NCBI RefSeq assembly: GCF_900102215.1 | Contig: NZ_FNBG01000018.1 | Coordinates: 40,900 to 104,899 of the forward strand | Length of the DNA: 64,000 bases | Source: Fontibacillus panacisegetis | GTDB taxonomy: Bacteria; Bacillota; Bacilli; Paenibacillales; Paenibacillaceae | Reading direction: 5' to 3' | Shown here: positions 1 to 8,492 of the stretch, piece by piece | How positions within the stretch are numbered: the first letter of the stretch is position 1 | Layout: each line of letters opens with the position of its first letter | Notes under the pieces: model-generated | Seen by the model: the letters and a program-made list of their open reading frames with translations, nothing else | The model's database searches: none | Told to the model about the DNA's origin: nothing | Position numbers and translations under genes: made by a program

Positions 1-91
1 AGCGCTGTTCCGATGACCTGCCCCAAACCCAGGTTCTCGGAATCTAAATTTAATACTTATATTACATGAATTTCAGAATCCTGCAAAGAAA

Positions 92-133
92 AACCGTTCG
101 CACACAGGGAAAGATTCCGTAAGGCGAACGGTT
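92..133 (-). terminator. Hairpin downstream of the CotF-like gene
   Basis: Ten-base arms AACCGTTCGC (92-101) and GCGAACGGTT (124-133) pair perfectly. On the minus strand the hairpin is followed by a T-rich stretch, so it would terminate leftward transcription, most simply that of the CotF-like gene that ends 150 bases away. I see no convincing coding sequence in bases 1-284 outside it. Confidence 0.55.
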
Positions 134-284
134 AACTCATAGACCTTAGTCTAGATCCTCGGATTTTGAAGATTAGGTATACTTTCGACTCTGTACATCA
201 GACGAGTTTGACAGGCTGGAAGGAATATAACTGGATTGTGCTGCATGTTGCTGAACGAAACTTTGAATTTTTTGATGTGTTTGT

Positions 285-473
285 TTAGCTTAATGTCTGC
301 AGGTGCTTCTCATGACATTGAATATGCTCACTCAGCTCTTGACCAATTTGTGCATTCGTACATACGGAAGCTGCTGCTGTACAGAGCTTGATAAGCGAAT
401 CCTCATTCGCTATAGAATCTGCAATGTAATTCAGTTCTTTACTAGAAAGCGGCTGCATTTGCATGAAATTCAT
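285..473 (-). CDS. Small CotF-like spore coat protein
   Basis: A 62-residue protein with an early MQMQPLSSKELNYIADS segment, then NEDSLIKLC and a HEKHLQTL ending. This layout resembles the short CotF/YhcQ-type coat proteins of Bacillus and Paenibacillus, which are ferritin-like helical proteins deposited on the spore. It is shorter than most members. The start is well supported: GGGAGG lies eight bases before the ATG. The next reading frame stays open for about 50 codons past the stop, so a frameshift near the 3' end cannot be excluded. The assignment rests on pattern resemblance only. Confidence 0.6.
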   Translation of the reverse strand: MNFMQMQPLSSKELNYIADSIANEDSLIKLCTAAASVCTNAQIGQELSEHIQCHEKHLQTLS

Positions 474-609
474 GTTGTAATTCCTCCCGGAAAATTGATG
501 TTTTCAGACATAGTGTATCCCTTAAAGTCATGTTTATTATTGATTCATAATCTTAGGGATATACTATTGTCGTACATGTGAACAGCGAGAAGGAGGCCAA
601 GTTCACTAT

Positions 610-1884
610 ATGAAACTCCATGCAGGGAAATATCTATGGCCCCATTATATGAAGCAAGTCCCAGATTATCCGACTTTAAAACATGATATAAATTGCGACT
701 GTCTGATCATAGGAGGCGGAATAGGAGGGGCACTGTGCTCATATCTCCTAAGCCTCCAAGGCATCAGAGCAGTTCTCGTAGATAAAGGAAAAATAGCAGG
801 GGGCAGTACTCTTGCCAGCACAGGTTTACTACAATATGCGAGCGATAAAATGCTTACTTCCTTCATTCATACCTTTGGAGAGCGAGCTTCGGTTCATTTT
901 TATCGATTGTGTGAGCAAGCCATGCTGAGATTGAAAGAAATCGGATATCATTTACAGCAGCAGCAACCGCCCCTGAAAATAGACAATCCCGTTCCCCATA
1001 GCTTGATTTCAGAGCGAGCAACCTTGTATTTAGCCAGTAACCATAGTGATATCAGTCTACTTCGTACCGAATACGAAAATCTTCGAAAGCATGGTTTTAC
1101 GGCTGAGTGGTGGAATAAAGAAAAAATTGCTGATAAACTCCCATTCCATAGACATGCCGCGATTTACACACAAAACGATGCGGAGATGGATCCATTCGCT
1201 TTTGTTCACGCCTTGATCAGCTATGCTGCTACAAAAGGATTGGCCGTATTCGAAAACACACCCATAACTGGTCATACATTTATCGATGATAAAGCTGGAG
1301 TTATATGTCGATCACGTAAGGTACAGATTCAGACCAAACATGTAATATATGCCACAGGGTACGAAACACAGGAATTTAAAAAGGATCGCGGCACATCGCT
1401 AACTAGCACTTATGTGATCGTAACGGAACCTATAAATTATTCAGATAAAATTGACCCATGGTATGAACGGTGTATGATCTGGGAGACGGCGAGACCCTAC
1501 TGCTACATGAGAACTACGCCAGATGGACGAATTTTGGCTGGCGGGCTTGATGAACGGCTAAATGGCAAACCACTGACTGAAGGACGGAGATTTCAAAAGA
1601 GCAGAGATCTGATGCAAATGGTTCACAATATGATTCCGAATGCATCAAACTTGAATGTAGAATTTTTCTGGGAGGCGGTGTTTGGCGGAACAAATGACGG
1701 TCTGCCTTTTATCGGTCCACATCCGAAATACCCCAACTGTTATTTTCTTGAGGGATACGGTGGTAACGGAACGGTCTGCACCATGATTGCGGCAGAAATG
1801 ATTACAGATATACTAACTGGCAAACCGCGTCCAGATCTCGGCATATTTTCTCTAACCAGATCATTAAAACGCAAAAAGCTATAG
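610..1884 (+). CDS. FAD-dependent oxidoreductase, D-amino acid oxidase (DAO) family
   Basis: A 424-residue flavoenzyme of the glycine/D-amino acid oxidase fold. An N-terminal Rossmann motif, CLIIGGGIGGALCSYLL near residues 31-47, binds the FAD ADP moiety, and GGSTLASTGLLQY follows as the second FAD contact. The C-terminal FAD and substrate part has GGTNDGLPFIGPHP and FLEGYGGNG. Enzymes of this family oxidise a secondary or primary amine next to a carboxylate; the substrate cannot be read here. The ATG at 610 sits nine bases after AAGGAGG. It is monocistronic, divergent from the CotF-like gene and convergent with the zinc protein. No membrane segment is seen. Confidence 0.85.
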   Translation: MKLHAGKYLWPHYMKQVPDYPTLKHDINCDCLIIGGGIGGALCSYLLSLQGIRAVLVDKGKIAGGSTLASTGLLQYASDKMLTSFIHTFGERASVHFYRLCEQAMLRLKEIGYHLQQQQPPLKIDNPVPHSLISERATLYLASNHSDISLLRTEYENLRKHGFTAEWWNKEKIADKLPFHRHAAIYTQNDAEMDPFAFVHALISYAATKGLAVFENTPITGHTFIDDKAGVICRSRKVQIQTKHVIYATGYETQEFKKDRGTSLTSTYVIVTEPINYSDKIDPWYERCMIWETARPYCYMRTTPDGRILAGGLDERLNGKPLTEGRRFQKSRDLMQMVHNMIPNASNLNVEFFWEAVFGGTNDGLPFIGPHPKYPNCYFLEGYGGNGTVCTMIAAEMITDILTGKPRPDLGIFSLTRSLKRKKL

Positions 1885-1953
1885 CTCTCTGCCTCTAATC
1901 CTAACCTGAAGTTAGCTTTGGGGTAAGAAGAGCTATAGCTCTTTAATTTAGAC

Positions 1954-2541
1954 TTACTTTTCGTTATCGCTTATATTTCTTATAAGAGAAATCCGATCAT
2001 CCTCGGATAAAAAACGACTGACACTAAAACATGCAGAACAAACGTACACGTTGAACTTGGCATTTGTTTTCAGAAGCGCTTTGCTTAAGCCTTCTGGTAC
2101 AACAGGAGCAAAGTCTTCTCCAACTGATTGGGTTCCTGCGTACAGCATGTATTCCCGGCAATGCGGACACTCCGGTACTTCTTCCTGTCCATCAAGAATT
2201 TCTTCGACCCCGGACTCATAAGCGAGCAAATCTCCACCAGCTTCTGTAAAAGCTTCAATCCGCTTGATGGCTCCCAGATGACCACCTTCATCTTCACCCC
2301 AAAGACCATGCATAATGTCATGATCGTGTTCATGGTCATGATGCTCATGATCGTGATGATCATCATGATCAGGGCTGTAATCATCATCGTCTTCCAACTC
2401 ATCTTCGGAAGCCCCAATATTAATATTCAAAGTACGGTAGCCTTTCAGCTCATTGTGACAATAAGGACATTCTTCCTCAGGCCCCAATTCCTCATCCCAT
2501 ACGATTTCTGTTTGACACCATGGGCAAATCGTTGTATCCAT
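1954..2541 (-). CDS. Zinc-binding protein with Asp/His-rich linker
   Basis: A 195-residue protein not assigned to a named family. Two CxxC pairs near the N-terminus (CPWC at 6-9, CPYC at 25-28) look like a zinc ribbon. Another CPHC near residue 125 and CSAC further on suggest a second ribbon. Between them, about residues 45-75, lies a very acidic and His-rich run (DHDDHHDHEHHDHEHDHD) that would chelate divalent metals. A role in metal storage or sensing is an inference; it could equally be a structural ribbon protein. The ATG at 2541 follows GAAAGGGTGGG. It is convergent with the FAD oxidase gene. Confidence 0.65.
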   Translation of the reverse strand: MDTTICPWCQTEIVWDEELGPEEECPYCHNELKGYRTLNINIGASEDELEDDDDYSPDHDDHHDHEHHDHEHDHDIMHGLWGEDEGGHLGAIKRIEAFTEAGGDLLAYESGVEEILDGQEEVPECPHCREYMLYAGTQSVGEDFAPVVPEGLSKALLKTNAKFNVYVCSACFSVSRFLSEDDRISLIRNISDNEK

Positions 2542-2565
2542 TCACAGCCCACCCTTTCTTTTAGA

Positions 2566-2745
2566 GGTAATTCAAAAAATCAGATTTTGATCACGAGGTT
2601 TACCATGAAGTATTTTCGACATCGAATCTTGAATTCAGCTGGCTCATCCGGTGCTCACGTACACAAAACGTACGTTGCGCTCCTCTTCCCCTGCTTCATC
2701 CAACCTTCTCGGTTCTGAAAATCTGACTTTTTGAATCTTGATTCA
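2566..2745. repeat. MITE-like element, full copy
   Basis: A roughly 180-bp noncoding element with inverted termini. The left end ATTCAAAAAATCAGATTTT (2570-2588) matches the reverse complement of 2718-2736 with one mismatch, and both outer ends begin GGTA. The interior has a small ACGTAC hairpin. The first 65 bases are repeated exactly at 2750-2814. No reading frame is visible. The structure suggests a non-autonomous mobile repeat, which is an inference. Confidence 0.7.
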
Positions 2746-2749
2746 TACC

Positions 2750-2814
2750 GGTAATTCAAAAAATCAGATTTTGATCACGAGGTTTACCATGAAGTATTTT
2801 CGACATCGAATCTT
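2750..2814. repeat. Exact 65-bp direct repeat of the element's left end
   Basis: Identical over 65 bases to 2566-2630, with a 184-base offset. Only the left part of the element is present here. The last two bases of the repeat form part of the stop codon of the small membrane protein gene, so the repeat abuts or trimmed that gene. Confidence 0.9.
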
Positions 2815-2896
2815 AAGCGTTCCATAAGAAGATGATACCGGCAACCAGAAACAGCATGGCGGCTACGAACAATACTTTGACCAAATTTTTCAGCAT
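2813..2896 (-). CDS. 27-residue single-pass membrane protein
   Basis: Too short for routine gene calls. The frame reads MLKNLVKVLF followed by VAAMLFLVAGIIFLWNA: two lysines, then one hydrophobic helix of about 18-20 residues. GGGGGAG lies just upstream of the ATG at 2896. The gene starts 12 bases after the DUF350 stop codon, so the two are very probably co-transcribed and perhaps act together in the membrane. The stop codon (2813-2815) overlaps the 65-bp repeat, so the C-terminus may have been altered by repeat insertion. The function is unknown. Confidence 0.6.
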   Translation of the reverse strand: MLKNLVKVLFVAAMLFLVAGIIFLWNA

Positions 2897-2907
2897 GCAT
2901 ACTCCCC

Positions 2908-3324
2908 CTACGTTAAACAGGCTCCGATCACAAATGACACCGATACAGAAACAGCAAGGGATATGAATCCAACCGCAACATTCCCGCCGGCAATTTCCTT
3001 GTCAATTCGAAACACCGGTGTCAAAAACTCAAATAATATGTAGGCCCCAAATAATAGTATCGCACCGAAGACAGACAACAACATAAAGTCATAGATAGAA
3101 GATTCGGAAGCTGCATATCTTATAACATTACATAGCCCGAAAATTTTACCGCCAGTTGCGAGTGAAACCGCCATATTCCCTTGTTTGATTTCATGCCAGC
3201 AGCGATATTTGGTTAACAGCTCAAAACAGGACAAAAATACGATCAGCTCCAGCACTGCAACAGAAAAATATCCTACCATTAATCCGAACGGCTGTTCAAG
3301 AAAGAGATCCAATGATACCTTCAT
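2908..3324 (-). CDS. DUF350 membrane protein
   Basis: A 138-residue protein with four predicted membrane segments (about residues 14-36, 48-75, 79-105 and 115-137). A polar loop carries KQGNMAVSLATGGKIFGL, and a second related motif, EIAGGNVAVGFISLAVSVSV, appears near the C-terminus. This internal duplication is typical of DUF350 (YjfL-type) proteins, whose function is not established. It lies 48 bases downstream of mutS2 on the same strand and is followed immediately by a tiny membrane protein gene. Confidence 0.8.
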   Translation of the reverse strand: MKVSLDLFLEQPFGLMVGYFSVAVLELIVFLSCFELLTKYRCWHEIKQGNMAVSLATGGKIFGLCNVIRYAASESSIYDFMLLSVFGAILLFGAYILFEFLTPVFRIDKEIAGGNVAVGFISLAVSVSVSFVIGACLT

Positions 3325-3372
3325 GACTTTCTCCTCTCCGTCAATTCAGTCACATCAGTCACATCAATCACT

Positions 3373-5733
3373 TTAATTAAGCTCAGCCACCGTAACTCCA
3401 GTACCGCCTTCACCATAATTGCCTAGACGATAGCTCTTAATATGTTTATGTTTGCGCAAATAATCCGATATCCCGGTTCGCAGGATTCCTGTGCCTTTTC
3501 CATGAATAATATAGATCTGTCCCAGGTTGCCAAGATAAGCTTCATCAATGAATCGATCAACCTCAATCAGGGCTTCCTCTAGATTGGCTCCTCGCAAATC
3601 CAGTTCGCTGCGGATATTCTCATCTCTAGTCCGCTTGAGATTAGTAACATTACGCTGCTTCGGCTTGTTTTCTGGTGCAGAACCGATCAACTCTAAATCA
3701 TCAAGTGCAACCTTCATTTTCATAATTCCAAGCTGTACTAATGCTTCTTTCCCAGCCAACTCGACAACAAGACCCTTTTGATTAAGGCTGTATACCATTA
3801 CTTCATCACCAGGTTCAACTTTCCGTGGAGATTTTGCCGCCTTGCGGGACAATCCGCTCTTTTTACGCTGTGGCTCAGCTTCATCAAGCTGCTTTCGAGC
3901 AGCAATAAGCTTGTGTTCTTTAACTGAAGCGCCTTCCTCTTGTGCCAGCTTTCTTAAATCCTCAATAATCTTTTCAGCTTCGCTTCGTGCCTTGGCGATG
4001 ATGGCCAATGCTTCTTCCTCAGCTTTTTCCAGACGGCGATCTCTTTGCTGCTCCAATTTATCAAGCTCGGCAGAATGACGGCTACGAAGCACCTCAAGTT
4101 CTTTTCTTACTTTCTCCGCAGTTTCCCGTTCCTGTTCTGCTACATTCCGATTCTCTTCCAAGGATGCGATCATATTCTCTACTCGCTGATCCTCTTCCTT
4201 AACTTCACCGCGCGCATACTCCAGAATGGTAGCTCTCAATCCAAGTCGTTCAGCTATGGCAAAAGCATTACTACGACCAGGAACACCTACAAGTAATCTA
4301 TAGGTTGGACTTAATGTATTAACATCGAATTCCATGCTTGCATTAATAACACCTTTTCTTTCATAGGCATAGGCTTTCAGCTCACTGTAATGGGTAGTCG
4401 CAACCATACGGCATCCAAGTGAATGAATATGCTCCAAAATCGCAATGGCAAGCGCCGATCCTTCTGCCGGATCAGTTCCAGCTCCAACCTCATCAAGCAG
4501 CACCAGACTCTTCGGCGTCATTCTCGACAAAATAGAAATAATATTCGTCATGTGGCTCGAGAAAGTACTCAGACTTTGCTCAATGCTCTGCTCATCCCCA
4601 ATGTCGGCATAAATCGCATCAAATACACATAACTGACTTCCATCCTCAGCAGGCACGAACAGACCTGACATCGCCATCAAGCTCAGAAGGCCAATAGTTT
4701 TGAGTGTCACCGTCTTACCGCCTGTATTAGGTCCCGTCACAATGATAGTAGAATATTGGTTGCCCAATTCCACATCGATTGGAACGACTTGCTCTCTGCT
4801 AATCAGAGGATGTCGGCCTTTTTTGAGCTTCATAAATCCACGGTCATTCATTCGCGGCAATGTCGCCTTTAATTCTCGTGCTAGACGAGCCTTGGCAAAA
4901 ATAAAATCAAGCTGTGCCAATACATCACAGTCATACAGCAACAGCTCAGTCTGATCACCAACCAAAGCAGTAAGCTTTTGTAAAATAACTTCAATTTCGC
5001 GTTCTTCCCGAAGACGTGTCTCACGAAGCTTGTTATTCATGGCTACAATTGATTCCGGCTCAATAAATAAAGTTGCTCCCGAGCCAGACTGATCGTGCAC
5101 AATACCGCCGAAATGAGAACGGTATTCCGCTTTAACCGGTATAACAAAACGGTCTCCTCGAATCGTAATCAATTGATCCTGAAGCATCTTGGAAACGGTG
5201 GAAGATCGGATCATGGCATCCAGCTTTTCGCGAATGCGCACTTCACCCCCGCGCAGCTCGCGGCGAATCTGTGCCAACTCGCTGCTAGCGGAATCCATGA
5301 CTTCGGCGCTGTCATCAATACAACGCTTAATAGCATCCTCCAACGGTTTCTGTTCACTCAGATTATCACTTAGCGCAAATAACAGTTCTACAGGTTCCTC
5401 TTCGTGAATGCCTGACATATAACGTTTTATCCGACGTGCGCCTTCAAGCGTAGTCGCTATTCCGAGAAGCTCATGTGGATTAAGCGTACCGCCGATGCGT
5501 GCCCTTTTAACGGCTGCAGTCATATCGATAATTCCGCCAAAAGAAGGCGATCCCTTAATCCGGTCAACCTTAAACGATTCGTCCGTTGCCTGAAGAAGTT
5601 TTTTCACTTCCTCCAGATGAGTGGAAGGACGCAGCGATTCCGCAGCTTGTCTACCCAACGCTGTCTGCGTATATTTTGCTAATTGATCTATAATTTTGTG
5701 GTACTCCATCGTTTTTAATATTTTGTCTTCCAA
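3373..5733 (-). CDS. mutS2: MutS2 ATPase/Smr nuclease family protein
   Basis: 786 residues, the normal MutS2 length. It has the MutS core without the mismatch-recognition domain, a Walker A motif GPNTGGKTVTLK near residue 333, Walker B LVLLDEVGAGTD, a long coiled coil (about 515-640) and a C-terminal Smr domain with LDLRGANLEEAL and HGKGTGILR. MutS2 proteins have been linked to suppression of recombination and, in Bacillus, to rescue of collided ribosomes. The frame starts at a TTG near 5733, with GAGGAG upstream at long spacing, so the start is slightly uncertain. mutS2 near zapA-pheT matches Bacillus gene order. Confidence 0.95.
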   Translation of the reverse strand: MEDKILKTMEYHKIIDQLAKYTQTALGRQAAESLRPSTHLEEVKKLLQATDESFKVDRIKGSPSFGGIIDMTAAVKRARIGGTLNPHELLGIATTLEGARRIKRYMSGIHEEEPVELLFALSDNLSEQKPLEDAIKRCIDDSAEVMDSASSELAQIRRELRGGEVRIREKLDAMIRSSTVSKMLQDQLITIRGDRFVIPVKAEYRSHFGGIVHDQSGSGATLFIEPESIVAMNNKLRETRLREEREIEVILQKLTALVGDQTELLLYDCDVLAQLDFIFAKARLARELKATLPRMNDRGFMKLKKGRHPLISREQVVPIDVELGNQYSTIIVTGPNTGGKTVTLKTIGLLSLMAMSGLFVPAEDGSQLCVFDAIYADIGDEQSIEQSLSTFSSHMTNIISILSRMTPKSLVLLDEVGAGTDPAEGSALAIAILEHIHSLGCRMVATTHYSELKAYAYERKGVINASMEFDVNTLSPTYRLLVGVPGRSNAFAIAERLGLRATILEYARGEVKEEDQRVENMIASLEENRNVAEQERETAEKVRKELEVLRSRHSAELDKLEQQRDRRLEKAEEEALAIIAKARSEAEKIIEDLRKLAQEEGASVKEHKLIAARKQLDEAEPQRKKSGLSRKAAKSPRKVEPGDEVMVYSLNQKGLVVELAGKEALVQLGIMKMKVALDDLELIGSAPENKPKQRNVTNLKRTRDENIRSELDLRGANLEEALIEVDRFIDEAYLGNLGQIYIIHGKGTGILRTGISDYLRKHKHIKSYRLGNYGEGGTGVTVAELN

Positions 5734-5882
5734 GTACTTTCACAACTCCTCTCGAGCTATGATCTCATTATAACGAAACCGCTCATATTTCGCCATTTCA
5801 CATGATCGCACATAAGAACATCTACTTTGGAACATTCTAAGCAAGGATAATACCATGCACTTAATAAAGGAGGCCAAGTACC

Positions 5883-6245
5883 ATGCATTTTCTGGGACAT
5901 GTTGTGCGATTTATCGTCTCAGCCATTGTATTGCTTGTTGTGGGTTGGCTCGTTCCGCAATTCAGTATCGGTGGCTTCGGCAGCGCCTTGTTGCTCGCCA
6001 TTGTTATCGCTCTGCTGGGTTGGGCCATAGAAGGTGTCTTTGGCAAAAAGGTTACACCGTTTGGACGCGGCATTGTCGGCTTTGTAGCTAGTGCTCTCGT
6101 CATCTGGTTAGCCCAGTTCATTGTTTCCGGTGTTTCTGTATCCATCATCGGAGCATTACTTGCAGCCCTTGTCATCGGGATCATCGACTTGTTCATTCCT
6201 GTATCAACACCATTTGAAGCAGGTAAGGACAAATCGGATAGGTAG
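5883..6245 (+). CDS. YvlD-like phage holin family 4 membrane protein
   Basis: A 120-residue hydrophobic protein with four membrane helices and the glycine-rich pattern VPQFSIGGFGSALLLAIVIA. This is typical of the holin_4_2/YvlD family (formerly DUF360). In Bacillus YvlD belongs to a cell-envelope stress locus; no lysis function should be assumed. AAAGGAGG lies nine bases before the ATG at 5883. The gene is divergent from mutS2. An overlapping frame runs across the 3' end but has no ribosome-binding site and is disregarded. Confidence 0.8.
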   Translation: MHFLGHVVRFIVSAIVLLVVGWLVPQFSIGGFGSALLLAIVIALLGWAIEGVFGKKVTPFGRGIVGFVASALVIWLAQFIVSGVSVSIIGALLAALVIGIIDLFIPVSTPFEAGKDKSDR

Positions 6246-6415
6246 TTACATTTATTATCTGCTGTATAGAGCAGTTCCTTCTTCTTCGGAAAAGGAGCTG
6301 CTTTTATTTGGAAGAAGTTCACTAATTATTCAAACCTTACTTCACTGTATTTCCTCCGATCGCGTTATAATATTCTTAAATTTGACACATAATTATTTAA
6401 TCGCGGAGGATTATT

Positions 6416-6787
6416 GTGAGAAAAACATTTGCTTTTTTAATTTGTTCAGTACTCCTTGTTGTTCTGTCAGCTTGCGGAACCAGTTCACAAGGCAGTAGCG
6501 GTGCATTGACTGGCGTCAAGCCCGAAGCAGAGCTGGTTATCGAAGCGACGAACTTCCAGTTCGATCAAGCCGAATATCATCTAAAGAAGGATGTCCCGGT
6601 TGAAATTACATTTAAAAATGCTGAGGGCAACCACGGCATTCTCGTCCCAGGTCTTAAACTCCAATTAAGCGGGAAGAACAACTCAGCAGTCATTATACCT
6701 ACAGAAGCAGGAGAATATGAAGTATCCTGTTCGATCATGTGCGGCACCGGACATGGTACGATGATCTCCAAAATCATAGTAGAATAG
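6416..6787 (+). CDS. CuA-type cupredoxin lipoprotein
   Basis: A 123-residue secreted lipoprotein. The signal peptide ends at a lipobox LSAC, so Cys-20 would be lipidated. The mature part is one cupredoxin domain. The copper ligands match a binuclear CuA centre: an upstream His in GNHGI and the motif CSIMCGTGHGTM (C-x3-C-x3-H-x2-M), as in cytochrome oxidase subunit II and nitrous oxide reductase. No oxidase or copper gene is adjacent, so it is a free-standing CuA protein, perhaps an electron carrier or copper chaperone on the outer membrane face. Translation starts at GTG 6416, preceded by GGAGGA at correct spacing. Confidence 0.85.
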   Translation: MRKTFAFLICSVLLVVLSACGTSSQGSSGALTGVKPEAELVIEATNFQFDQAEYHLKKDVPVEITFKNAEGNHGILVPGLKLQLSGKNNSAVIIPTEAGEYEVSCSIMCGTGHGTMISKIIVE

Positions 6788-6797
6788 TAAAAACATT

Positions 6798-6829
6798 CAG
6801 GAGCCCTGGTTAATCACCAAGGGCTCCTG
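6798..6829. terminator. Bidirectional terminator between convergent genes
   Basis: The CAGGAGCCCTGGT arm pairs with ACCAAGGGCTCCTG, with one bulged base. A T-run follows only on the minus strand, so it would mainly end the zapA-type transcript. It lies between the convergent cupredoxin and zapA genes. Confidence 0.75.
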
Positions 6830-6861
6830 CTATCTTTACATGACGTAAAACCTGCACATCG

Positions 6862-8379
6862 TCAACCCTGATCCTGTTCGATCAATTCAATCCATTCATT
6901 ATATTCCGTTTGAAGCTTGCTATAATCATTTTTCAAGAGTCGATAATTCTCTTCCAGCTTCTGAACCTGCTCCCGCTCGACCTCACGTTCCACTTGTAGT
7001 AGACGATATTCATGGGACACGATTTCATAGCTCTCGGAAATTTGTTTCAATTGCTCTGAAAAGCGTTCTTTTTCCTGCTCAAGCTCATGATTTTCAGTAT
7101 TCAAATTGAGGATTCGCTCACTTTCAGAAGCACATTCCTGCTGCCAATCACTGATTTGGCGCTGTAGTTCACTCTCCGCGTCCTTCCAGCCAGACAGCTT
7201 CTCCTCTGCCAATTCCAGCTTTTCTTTGCAGTCCTGCTCTCGCCTCTCAGCAGCCTGACGCGACTCATCATGCTCCTCCGCGAGTGCGGCATAATCTTGA
7301 ATATCTTGATCCAATTCTTGAATACGTATGGTAAGCTCATTAATTTCTTCTTCGAGCCGCCGCTTCTCTTGTGATACAGATTGCGCCGAAATGTTAGCCG
7401 TATCCAGCTCTTTTCGTACAGAGAGTACCTCTTGCTTAGCCTCATCCAGTTCCTTATGCAGGGCTTGAAGCTCTTCAGTCAGCTTCTCATTACGTTCGGA
7501 CGCTTCCAGAACATGAATCTCCAAACGACTAAGCTCATCATTTCGCTTTTCGGACAGTTTCTGCCATGATTTTTCGCTCTGCTGAGCGATCTGTAGCTCT
7601 GCTCGAAGCTTATCCTCACGCTGTTGCGCATCATTTATTTGTTGTCTCCGCTGCTTACCTTCATCTTCTGCTTTTTGCTGAAGTTGTTTATTCTCAGCCT
7701 CACTCTTTTGCAGCAGCTGTTGACTAACTTTATTTTGCTGCTCCAGCTTGGCATTACTATCCTTCAGCTTTTGTTCGGAAGACTTGAGCTCTGCCTCTCT
7801 TTGCTGAGACAACTTTAGTTGTTGATGAAGCTTTTCCCGCTCCTCATGCTCTGTTTTTGTATCCTGTTCACTCTTGCGAAGCTTGGCCTGAAGCTGAGAG
7901 TTGCTTCCTCTCATTTCAACCAGCTGCCGCTCCAGTTCTTGAATTTTTCCAGATAATTTTCGAGACTCAGCATCCCGTTCTTTTAACGCATTATCCTTTT
8001 GCGTCAATTGTTCAGACAGTGATTTCTTATCACTAATCGTTTGATGGTGCTCCTCCTGAAGAGCCTTGTACATATTTTCCTGCTTTTCATGGAGAGCCTG
8101 AGTCACCTTAATTTCTTGCGCAAGCCCCGCTTTTTCTTGCTGAGCTGTGGTCAATTCTTCTTGCAGCTTCTCAGCCTTGACAGAATCCTCTGCCATGCGA
8201 ACAGCTGTCAATACTGCCAGACGCGGTGTATCCAGGTGAGAATACAATTTAGACATCGCACGCATCTGCTCGTCCACTCTACGAGCAACCTGCTTCATAT
8301 ATTCGGCACTACTGCCAACAATTTTATAAGAAGTTCCATAAATATTTACGTTTACACTAATACGATCAGGGGTATCCAA
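6862..8379 (-). CDS. zapA: ZapA-domain protein with very long C-terminal coiled coil
   Basis: 505 residues. Residues 1 to about 75 are a clear ZapA domain (RISVNVNIYGTSYKIVG, then YMKQVARRVDEQMR and TPRLAVLTAVRMAED). ZapA binds FtsZ and bundles protofilaments at the division site. ZapA is normally 80-110 residues. Here the short coiled coil continues for about 400 more residues of Glu/Gln/Lys/Leu heptads to NEWIELIEQDQG. The position next to pheT matches zapA in Bacillus. The start is ATG 8379 with AAGGAGG upstream. Dense antisense frames come from the coiled-coil codon bias and are not genes. Confidence 0.85.
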   Translation of the reverse strand: MDTPDRISVNVNIYGTSYKIVGSSAEYMKQVARRVDEQMRAMSKLYSHLDTPRLAVLTAVRMAEDSVKAEKLQEELTTAQQEKAGLAQEIKVTQALHEKQENMYKALQEEHHQTISDKKSLSEQLTQKDNALKERDAESRKLSGKIQELERQLVEMRGSNSQLQAKLRKSEQDTKTEHEEREKLHQQLKLSQQREAELKSSEQKLKDSNAKLEQQNKVSQQLLQKSEAENKQLQQKAEDEGKQRRQQINDAQQREDKLRAELQIAQQSEKSWQKLSEKRNDELSRLEIHVLEASERNEKLTEELQALHKELDEAKQEVLSVRKELDTANISAQSVSQEKRRLEEEINELTIRIQELDQDIQDYAALAEEHDESRQAAERREQDCKEKLELAEEKLSGWKDAESELQRQISDWQQECASESERILNLNTENHELEQEKERFSEQLKQISESYEIVSHEYRLLQVEREVEREQVQKLEENYRLLKNDYSKLQTEYNEWIELIEQDQG

Positions 8380-8432
8380 AGCCTTGTGCCTCCTTCAGTC
8401 CGCGTTCATCTTAGATGTCTGATAATTATACG

Positions 8433-8480
8433 AAAGTCACATCGAATCAGTAACTCTTACATTTGATTCGATGTGACTTT
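8433..8480 (-). terminator. Hairpin between pheT and zapA
   Basis: AAAGTCACATCGAATC (8433-8448) pairs perfectly with GATTCGATGTGACTTT. The stem is 16 bp, but only a short T-run follows, so it may be a partial terminator or a processing signal between pheT and the zapA-type gene. Confidence 0.6.
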
Positions 8481-8492
8481 GTTTAATTCCTG

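Noticed and set aside
303..581. 92-codon plus frame opposite the CotF-like gene
   Set aside because: It overlaps a better-supported gene and has no ribosome site.
7381..8466. Several plus-strand frames opposite zapA
   Set aside because: They mirror the coiled-coil codon bias (Leu/Phe/Ser-rich) and lack ribosome sites.
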